From Gammaproteobacteria bacterium (GTDB lineage Bacteria > Pseudomonadota > Gammaproteobacteria > HK1), in assembly GCA_020444775.1 (NCBI GenBank), contig JAGRHX010000009.1, positions 1 through 7,605 on the forward strand: DNA of 7,605 nt. The letters are read 5' to 3'. The notes under the pieces were generated by a model, which saw only the letters and a program-made list of their open reading frames with translations, made no database searches and was not told where the DNA came from. How positions within the stretch are numbered: position 1 is the stretch's first letter; the number at the start of each line of letters is the position of its first letter. This document shows positions 1 to 4,412 of the stretch, piece after piece. Made by a program: the position numbers and the translations under genes.

Positions 1-150
1 CCCGGAGCAAGACCAAATAGGGGAGCTTCCGTGGCGACACGGTGAGGCGTGGCCCGCGCCGCTCCCGGGTAGGTCGCTCGAGGTGCCCGGTGACGGGCAT
101 CCCAGATGAATGACTGTCCACGACAGAACCCGGCTTATCGGCCGTCTCCC
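1..150 (+). ncRNA. rnpB: RNase P RNA (M1 RNA), 3' part; 5' end outside window
   Basis: This is the catalytic RNA of ribonuclease P, which trims the 5' leader from precursor tRNAs. Seen: the near-universal block GCAAGACCAAATAGGGG (7-23) and the 3' core AGATGAATGACTG with CCACGACAGAACCCGGCTTA (104-137), which match bacterial type A RNase P RNA as I recall the E. coli sequence. A 6-bp hairpin TGCCCG/CGGGCA (84-89/94-99) with a GTGA loop (GNRA type) sits where helix P18 is expected. The mature 3' end is an estimate: after TTATCGG the E. coli RNA has about a dozen more nucleotides that close helix P1, which puts the end near 150 here. The 5' half lies upstream, so P1 pairing cannot be checked. I see no strong intrinsic terminator; there is only a short CGGC/GCCG stem (131-134/141-144) and a T-rich ATTTTCTT (153-160). 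Confidence 0.96.
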
Positions 151-320
151 GCATTTTCTTATAATTCACTTTAAGTTCCCGTCGTAACTAATTGCCGCTA
201 ATTGAATTAGTAATTAGCGAGCCTCTAAAGGTCGATACCAGACGAGCCCCTTTTGCCCTCGAGTTGCCCATAAGTCACTGTCTGATAAGCAAGATTTCGC
301 CAGATTTATAGGTGAATTTC
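151..320. other. AT-rich intergenic spacer between rnpB and the mraZ promoter
   Basis: No convincing gene lies here. The first 70 bases (151-220) have only 23 G or C, in sharp contrast to the GC-rich genes around them. They contain a perfect TATAAT (160-165), but no good -35 hexamer lies 16-18 bp upstream, so a promoter there is doubtful. The stretch also holds the inverted repeat at 196-219. From about 221 to 320 the composition is mixed and I see no stable hairpin, tRNA or repeat. The region probably carries the 3' processing or termination zone of rnpB and upstream control DNA for the dcw cluster; that is inference. Confidence 0.6.
196..219. repeat. Perfect 8-bp inverted repeat with overlapping CTAATTG direct repeats
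   Basis: CGCTAATT (196-203) and AATTAGCG (212-219) are exact reverse complements separated by an 8-base loop. CTAATTG also occurs twice on the + strand, at 188-194 and 198-204, exactly 10 bp apart, and further AATTAG words fall at 205-210 and 212-217. No T-run follows the right arm, so this is not a standard intrinsic terminator. Helical phasing and symmetry would suit a dimeric DNA-binding protein, or the hairpin could help define the rnpB 3' end. Function unknown. Confidence 0.5.
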
Positions 321-349
321 TTGACACTGGTGCGAGCACGCCACAATAT
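321..349 (+). promoter_or_regulatory. Probable sigma70 promoter of mraZ / dcw cluster
   Basis: A perfect -35 hexamer TTGACA lies at 321-326. The -10 is weaker: CACAAT (342-347) matches 4 of 6 consensus positions with a 15-bp spacer, and CAATAT (344-349) matches 3 of 6 with a 17-bp spacer. Transcription would start near 354-357, leaving a leader of about 65 nt before the mraZ GTG. The MraZ boxes begin immediately downstream, as at the E. coli mra promoter. Position and the perfect -35 make this the best promoter candidate; the exact -10 is uncertain. Confidence 0.65.
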
Positions 350-358
350 CCTCCTCGG

Positions 359-393
359 TGGGGAAAAGTGGAGGAAAATGGAAGTTTTTGGGT
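359..393 (+). promoter_or_regulatory. MraZ operator: four TGGNN boxes at exact 10-bp spacing
   Basis: TGG starts at 359 (TGGGG), 369 (TGGAG), 379 (TGGAA) and 389 (TGGGT), each exactly 10 bp from the last; a degenerate AGGGT follows at 398. E. coli MraZ is known to bind TGGGN direct repeats separated by 5-nt spacers, which is the same 10-bp period. The first and fourth boxes fit TGGGN fully; the middle two keep only TGG. The array sits just downstream of the likely transcription start and upstream of mraZ, which fits repression of the cluster by its own first gene product. Confidence 0.8.
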
Positions 394-406
394 ATTTAGG
401 GTTGGC

Positions 407-433
407 TGGGGGAAACCTGGGTGTTTCGTGGCG
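407..433 (+). promoter_or_regulatory. Second set of TGG boxes over the mraZ ribosome binding site and start
   Basis: TGGGG (407), TGGGT (418) and TGGCG (429) recur every 11 bp. The first overlaps the Shine-Dalgarno-like GGGGGA (408-413, 7 nt before the GTG), and the second runs into the start codon at 421. They may be lower-affinity extensions of the MraZ operator. However, G-rich DNA around a ribosome binding site produces TGG by chance, and the 11-bp period is out of register with the upstream array. The third box lies within codons that encode conserved residues. Confidence 0.35.
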
Positions 434-879
434 ACTACGCGCTGAGCATGGATCCGAAAGGACGGTTGGCGATACCGACCCGGTATCGCGATCGCCTGGA
501 CGAAGTCTGTGCCGGCAAGCTGGTGATCACGATCAGCCTGCTCGAGCGATGCCTGAGCGTTTATCCAGCCCCTGAGTGGCAGCGCATCGAGAAGACCCTG
601 GAGTCGCTGCCCGCGCTCGACCAGAAAGCCCAGGCGATCAGCCATCTGTTGATCGGCCACGCCCTGGAGTGCGACCTGGACGGACAAGGTCGGATCCTCA
701 TCTCGCAGACGCTGCGCGACTTTGCCGGTCTGGACAAGCGGGTGCGGATGGTCGGCCAGGTCCGACGCTTCGAGCTCTGGGACGAGCAGACCTGGACCGC
801 GCGTCGTGAGCAGCTGCTCAGCGAGGTCGAGGATCTGCGCAGCAATCCATCCGAAGCCTTGCGCGATCTGGTGCTTTGA
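421..879 (+). CDS. mraZ: Transcriptional regulator MraZ
   Basis: MraZ is a DNA-binding regulator of the SpoVT/AbrB fold that forms ring-shaped oligomers and, in E. coli, represses its own dcw operon. The protein is 152 residues, the same length as E. coli MraZ as I recall it. Two tandem AbrB-like halves are visible, each with the family DxxxR motif: D11-R15 in MDPKGRLAIP and D87-R91 in DLDGQGRILI. The conserved HALEC segment precedes the second motif, and FELWDE lies near residues 117-122. The start is GTG at 421: it gives the family N-terminus MFRG, and GGGGGA at 408-413 is well placed. No in-frame ATG upstream competes. Phased TGG boxes just upstream are its expected targets. The stop TGA overlaps the ATG of a small ORF by one base (TGATG). 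Confidence 0.97.
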   Translation: MFRGDYALSMDPKGRLAIPTRYRDRLDEVCAGKLVITISLLERCLSVYPAPEWQRIEKTLESLPALDQKAQAISHLLIGHALECDLDGQGRILISQTLRDFAGLDKRVRMVGQVRRFELWDEQTWTARREQLLSEVEDLRSNPSEALRDLVL

Positions 880-1049
880 TGAACGCATGGCCGTCTACCC
901 GAAGCTCAGTGGGCGCGACCCGGCAAGGGGCGGGCCACGGGGTCCCGTCGACCCTCCCGTCGACCCAAGGTGTCTGGTCCACGGTCAATCCGCACGCCAG
1001 CTGGACCGAGCCTGCTCAGTCGGGCCCGGCCGCCGTGTTGTTGCACTGA
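879..1049 (+). CDS. Candidate small ORF (56 aa) filling the mraZ-rsmH gap; unknown
   Basis: I do not recognise this protein. An open frame starts at ATG 879-881, sharing one base with the mraZ stop, and ends at TGA 1047-1049, 13 nt before the rsmH ATG. The frame differs from both mraZ and rsmH. The product is rich in Pro, Ser, Thr, Gly and Ala, begins MNAWPSTRSS and ends AAVLLH. It has PST three times and four Trp, and no signal peptide, membrane span or known motif. By hand count about 82% of third codon positions are G or C, against about 62% of first and 69% of second positions. High third-position GC fits a coding frame, but second above first is atypical, so coding support is weak. No good Shine-Dalgarno precedes it, so translation would rely on coupling to mraZ. 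It could equally be a non-coding spacer or a leader whose translation delivers ribosomes to rsmH. Confidence 0.35.
   Translation: MNAWPSTRSSVGATRQGAGHGVPSTLPSTQGVWSTVNPHASWTEPAQSGPAAVLLH
943..966 (+). repeat. Perfect 12-bp tandem duplication
   Basis: TCCCGTCGACCC occurs twice back to back (943-954 and 955-966). The unit is a multiple of three, so in the small ORF frame it encodes PSTL followed by PSTQ without a shift. Each copy contains the palindrome GTCGAC. GGGTC at 940-944 can pair with GACCC in either copy (950-954 or 962-966), giving two alternative 5-bp hairpins. It probably arose by slippage; a role is not shown. Confidence 0.85.
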
Positions 1050-1051
1050 GC

Positions 1052-1060
1052 GGGGGAGGG
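1052..1060 (+). promoter_or_regulatory. Ribosome binding site that decides the rsmH start
   Basis: GGGGGAGGG directly follows the stop of the small ORF and lies 2 nt before ATG 1063. The GGAGG core (1055-1059) is 3 nt from the ATG, closer than ideal, but the purine run allows other registers. It is the only strong Shine-Dalgarno-like run in the gap and supports 1063 over the upstream in-frame GTG at 970. Confidence 0.65.
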
Positions 1061-1062
1061 CC

Positions 1063-2067
1063 ATGCAACATTCCGCCTCCGTATCGGCCACCCACGTGCC
1101 GGTCCTGCTGGACGAGGTTGTAGCGATCTTGTGTCCATTGCTCGAACAACGCCGCAGCGGCCGCTTCGTGGACGCGACCTTCGGTCGTGGTGGCCACGCG
1201 CGTGCCTTGCTCGCGCGGCTGTCTCCGGACGCGCGCTTGCTGGTCATGGATCGTGATCCGGCAGCCGTCGATCAGGCGCGGGCGCTGGCGGACACCGATT
1301 CGCGGGTTCTGGTCCGGCATGCCGCCTTCGGCGATCTGGGTGAGATTGTGCCGGCGGTCTTCGACGGGCAGTCGGTAGACGGCCTGTTGCTCGATATCGG
1401 CGTCTCCTCGCCGCAGCTCGATGATGCCGGTCGCGGCTTCAGCTTCATGCGTGACGGACCCCTGGACATGCGTATGGATACCAGCCGGGGCATCAGCGCA
1501 GCTCAATGGCTCGCCGCGGCCGATGACGCCGAGATCGCCGGCGTGCTGCGTGACTACGGCGAGGAACGTCATGCGCGCCGGATCGCCACCGCGATCGTAC
1601 GTGAGCGCGAGCATGCTCCGGTCGATCGTACGCTGCGCCTGGCCTCCATCATCAGCGAGTGTCTGCCGCGCCAGCGTGCTTCCCGTTCCGGCCGCGATGC
1701 CGGTGCCGCGCGCGCCCCACACCCGGCCACGCGTAGTTTTCAGGCGATACGAATTTTCGTCAATCAGGAACTGCGCGAGCTCGAACGGGCGCTGCATGGC
1801 GGTCTGGATCTGCTTGCCGACGGTGGCCGGATGCTGGTCATCAGCTTTCATTCCCTGGAGGACCGCATCGTCAAGCGTTTCTTTCGGTCGCATTTCAATC
1901 CGCCGCGGCCATCCCGACACAGGCCCGTCGCCGAGGATGCGGAAGCGCCCCTGCTGAGCAGGGTCGAAGGTCCGTTGCGGCCTTCGCAAGCGGAGCTGGC
2001 GCGTAACCCGCGTGCCCGCAGCGCCTGTCTGCGCTGGGCGGAGAAGCGAGCAGTGGGGCAATCATGA
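1063..2067 (+). CDS. rsmH: 16S rRNA m4C1402 N4-methyltransferase RsmH
   Basis: RsmH (formerly MraW) uses S-adenosylmethionine to methylate N4 of cytidine 1402 in the decoding centre of 16S rRNA. The protein is 334 residues; E. coli has about 313. Motifs in order: HVPVLLDE near the N-terminus (11-18), the SAM-binding DATFGRGGH (37-45), MDRDP (62-66), LLLDIGVSSPQLD (108-120), GFSFMRDGPLDMRMD (125-139), HPATRSFQAIRIFVNQEL (220-237), SFHSLEDRIVKRF (261-273) and NPRARS (315-320). ATG 1063 was chosen because it places HVPVLLDE at the usual distance from the start and follows a purine-rich ribosome binding site. An in-frame GTG at 970 would add 31 residues unlike the family. Residues 201-219, just before HPATR, form an Arg/Ala-rich insertion relative to E. 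coli. The stop overlaps the ftsL start as ATGA. Confidence 0.97.
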   Translation: MQHSASVSATHVPVLLDEVVAILCPLLEQRRSGRFVDATFGRGGHARALLARLSPDARLLVMDRDPAAVDQARALADTDSRVLVRHAAFGDLGEIVPAVFDGQSVDGLLLDIGVSSPQLDDAGRGFSFMRDGPLDMRMDTSRGISAAQWLAAADDAEIAGVLRDYGEERHARRIATAIVREREHAPVDRTLRLASIISECLPRQRASRSGRDAGAARAPHPATRSFQAIRIFVNQELRELERALHGGLDLLADGGRMLVISFHSLEDRIVKRFFRSHFNPPRPSRHRPVAEDAEAPLLSRVEGPLRPSQAELARNPRARSACLRWAEKRAVGQS

Positions 2068-2564
2068 AGCCGTCCGTGGACGCACATGCGGTAGCTCGCG
2101 CGGATGGCGGCTCCAGATCCCTGGCGATGCTTTCACTGCCGGCCGGTTCCGGTGTGTTGATCGCACTGTCCGTGTTGTTGATCGGTTCCTCGGTTGGACT
2201 GGTCTACACGCAGCACGCCCGGCGCACGCTGTTCGGTGAGCTGCGGGAGCTCGAGCAGACGCGCGATCAGCTGCAGATTGAGTGGGGGCAGCTTCAGATC
2301 GAGCAGAGCACCCTGGCCGCGCCCGAGCGTGTGGAGCAGCTGGCGGCAGAGAAGCTGAGGCTGTATTCGCCGGACGCCCAGCAGGTCGAGCTGTTGCTGC
2401 GCTCGGCGTGGACGAACGGCGAGGTGCGTACGCCGCTGGCCCTGGAATCGGTGCCCGACCGCAATCGGTCGCCAGCTCATGCATCAGATCCGGCGAGGGC
2501 GGTGGTCAGCGATTCGGCGGTGCCCGCACGCGCTGCGCCGGCTCGGCCGGCGGGTGGTGACTGA
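2064..2564 (+). CDS. ftsL: Cell division protein FtsL, with long C-terminal tail
   Basis: FtsL is a small bitopic inner-membrane protein that joins FtsB and FtsQ and helps activate the FtsW-FtsI septal synthase. Seen: a cytoplasmic N-terminus (1-28), one membrane span (about 29-48, VLIALSVLLIGSSVGLVY), then a periplasmic coiled coil (about 50-84) with the recognisable DQLQIEWGQLQIEQ block, followed by RVEQLAAEKLRL (89-100), which lines up with the E. coli RVERIATEKLQM segment. The core ends near residue 114. The remaining roughly 50 residues are a Pro/Ala/Arg-rich low-complexity tail that E. coli FtsL (121 residues) lacks; it would lie in the periplasm. The ATG overlaps the rsmH stop by 4 nt (ATGA), with GGGG at 2055-2058 as a modest ribosome binding site. 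ftsI starts 3 nt after the stop. Confidence 0.93.
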   Translation: MKPSVDAHAVARADGGSRSLAMLSLPAGSGVLIALSVLLIGSSVGLVYTQHARRTLFGELRELEQTRDQLQIEWGQLQIEQSTLAAPERVEQLAAEKLRLYSPDAQQVELLLRSAWTNGEVRTPLALESVPDRNRSPAHASDPARAVVSDSAVPARAAPARPAGGD

Positions 2565-2567
2565 GCC

Positions 2568-4412
2568 ATGTTGCGTGAGATGTTCGAGGCGCAAGCGGCG
2601 GCGCGGCCCAGACCACGGCCACGTCGGCGTGCAGTCGTGCGGGTGGTGGTGCTCGCGTCCGCGGCATTGCTCATCTGGCGCTGCGTGGATCTGCAGGTCA
2701 ACCAGGGTGAGTTCCTCAAGCAGGAAGGACGGGCGCGCTATCTGCGCGATATGACCGTATCCGCGCATCGCGGCAACATCGTCGATCGGCGCGGCGAGCC
2801 GTTGGCCGTGAGCACGCCGGTGCAGTCCATCTGGGTCAATCCGCAGGAGGTCTTCGCCACGGACCAGCCGTCCAGGACCGCTGACTGGAAGCGACTGTGC
2901 GAGCTGCTCAAGCTCGACCTGGATCAGCTCAACAATCGTCTCAAGCGGCTCAGCCGGCGGGAGTTCGTCTATCTGAAGCGGCAGCTCGATCCAGCGTTGG
3001 CCGAGGAGGTGCTGTCCCTGGCGCTACCCGGTGTGTACGCGCGTCGCGAGTATCGCCGCTACTACCCGTCTGGAGAGCTCACCGGCCATGTGGTCGGCTT
3101 CACGAACGTCGCCGACGAGGGGCAGGAAGGCCTGGAGCTGGCCTTCGACGAGTGGTTGCGCGGTGAGCCCGGCGTCGAGCGCGTGTTACGCGATCGGCGT
3201 GGCGAGTTCGTCGAGCCCGTGGCCAGCATCCGCGCCCCCAAGCCGGGTCGCGAGCTGCGGCTGAGCATCGACCGACGCATCCAGTACATCGCCTATAGGG
3301 CCTTGTTGACCGCGGTCCGACACCAACGTGCGCGCGCCGGCTCCGCCATAGTCCTCGACCCACACACCGGGCAGGTACTGGCAATGGTCAATCAGCCGGC
3401 CTTCAATCCCAACAACAAGGCCGACCGGATCGACGAGCGGTTCAGGAATCGTGCTGTCACCGATGTCTTCGAGCCAGGGTCCACGATCAAGCCGTTCGCG
3501 GTGGCCGCCGCGTTGGAATCCGGTCAGTATCGTTTCGATACCATGATTGACACGCGGCCAGGGTATCTGAAGATCGGTTCCTATACGGTCAAGGACCATC
3601 GCAATTACGGCCAGATTGAGCTCTCTACCGTCATCCAGAAATCCAGCAACGTGGGGGCTGCCAAGGTGGCCATGTCCATCGATCCGGAGCAGCTGTGGGG
3701 AGTGTACGATCTGGCCGGCCTGGGTCATGCGCCCGGTAGTGAATTTCCGGGCGAGGCACGTGGAGTCATGCCCAACTACCGTGATTGGCGCGATGTCAAT
3801 CGGATCACTGTCTCTTACGGCTACGGCTTGTCGGTGACGGCGCTGCAGCTCGCCCGTGCCTACGCGGCGATTGCCAATGGTGGCGTGTTGCCCTCGGTGT
3901 CGCTGGTCCATGGCGAGAAGCCGGTGGTCGGTCCACGGGTGATGTCCGCGCGCACCGCGCGTGACATCCGGCGCATGCTCGAGCTGGTGGTCGAGGACGA
4001 AGGCACGGGCCGCCGGGCGCGGGTCGCCGGCTATAGAGTGGGCGGCAAGACCGGCACCGTGCACAAGGTCACGGCAGGCGGTTACTCGGAGGATCGCTAC
4101 CAGTCCTACTTCGCCGGCATGGCGCCCATGAGCTACCCGCGGATCGTCATGATCGTGGTGATCGACGAGCCCAGAGGGGACGCGCACTTTGGGGGTGAGA
4201 TAGCGGCTCCGGTGTTCGCTGCCACGGTGGCCACGGCGTTGAGGGTGATGGGCGTCGCGCCGGACGGAAGCAACGGTAAGCGGATCCTCGCGACCATCGA
4301 TGACAGTGTCATCCGTGCGGCGCTTGCCGACGTCGCGCCGGTGGCGCGATCCACGCGTTCACTGGCGGCACGTGACCGCCAGGCCGACGATCGCAAGGCG
4401 GCACGGCAATGA
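2568..4412 (+). CDS. ftsI: Septal peptidoglycan transpeptidase FtsI (PBP3)
   Basis: FtsI is the class B penicillin-binding protein that cross-links septal peptidoglycan with FtsW at the divisome. The protein is 614 residues (E. coli 588). An Arg/Pro-rich cytoplasmic start (13-21) precedes a membrane anchor (about 23-40). The pedestal domain opens with HRGNIVDRRGEPLA (67-80) and includes GHVVGFTN (173-180) and EGQEGLEL. The transpeptidase domain carries all three active-site motifs: STIK with nucleophile Ser305 (305-308), SSN (359-361) and KTGT (494-497), plus YGYGLSVTALQLARAYA. The C-terminal tail after about 565 is longer than in E. coli and rich in Ala, Arg and Asp. ATG 2568 gives a normal N-terminus; GGTGGTGA (2553-2560) is a weak ribosome binding site, and ATG 2580 is a possible alternative. 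It is the expected target of beta-lactams that favour PBP3. Its stop overlaps the murE ATG (ATGA). Confidence 0.97.
   Translation: MLREMFEAQAAARPRPRPRRRAVVRVVVLASAALLIWRCVDLQVNQGEFLKQEGRARYLRDMTVSAHRGNIVDRRGEPLAVSTPVQSIWVNPQEVFATDQPSRTADWKRLCELLKLDLDQLNNRLKRLSRREFVYLKRQLDPALAEEVLSLALPGVYARREYRRYYPSGELTGHVVGFTNVADEGQEGLELAFDEWLRGEPGVERVLRDRRGEFVEPVASIRAPKPGRELRLSIDRRIQYIAYRALLTAVRHQRARAGSAIVLDPHTGQVLAMVNQPAFNPNNKADRIDERFRNRAVTDVFEPGSTIKPFAVAAALESGQYRFDTMIDTRPGYLKIGSYTVKDHRNYGQIELSTVIQKSSNVGAAKVAMSIDPEQLWGVYDLAGLGHAPGSEFPGEARGVMPNYRDWRDVNRITVSYGYGLSVTALQLARAYAAIANGGVLPSVSLVHGEKPVVGPRVMSARTARDIRRMLELVVEDEGTGRRARVAGYRVGGKTGTVHKVTAGGYSEDRYQSYFAGMAPMSYPRIVMIVVIDEPRGDAHFGGEIAAPVFAATVATALRVMGVAPDGSNGKRILATIDDSVIRAALADVAPVARSTRSLAARDRQADDRKAARQ

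Noticed and set aside
131..160. Intrinsic terminator for rnpB (CGGC/GCCG stem plus ATTTTCTT)
   Set aside because: The stem is only 4 bp, the T-rich run starts 8 bases after the right arm and is interrupted, and the stem bases belong to the mature RNase P RNA.
160..165. Perfect TATAAT hexamer as a second mraZ promoter
   Set aside because: No acceptable -35 lies 16-18 bp upstream; the DNA there is the conserved 3' end of rnpB. In AT-rich DNA the word can arise by chance. Kept only as a note on the spacer.
312..575. Plus-strand open frame of 87 codons across the mraZ leader
   Set aside because: It starts in the promoter, reads the MraZ boxes and then mraZ in the wrong frame; no ribosome binding site or family resemblance.
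214..888. Minus-strand open frame of 224 codons covering mraZ and its leader
   Set aside because: Its body is antisense to the clear MraZ frame and to the operator; no family is recognisable, and it would run through the promoter region.
970..1062. GTG 970 as an upstream start for rsmH (31 extra residues)
   Set aside because: The extension contains a Cys triplet and Pro/Arg-rich sequence unlike RsmH, whereas ATG 1063 follows GGGGGAGGG and sets HVPVLLDE at the normal distance from the N-terminus.
722..1123. Plus-strand open frame of 133 codons spanning the end of mraZ and the start of rsmH
   Set aside because: It overlaps two certain genes out of frame. Its unique part in the gap has no start of its own with the tight TGATG junction seen for the frame at 879.
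985..2061. Long antisense open frame (358 codons) opposite rsmH, and similar ones opposite ftsI (3186-4187), murE (4502-5326) and murF (6388-7437)
   Set aside because: Each lies opposite a well-recognised gene, has no recognisable motifs, and is the usual by-product of high third-position GC on the coding strand.
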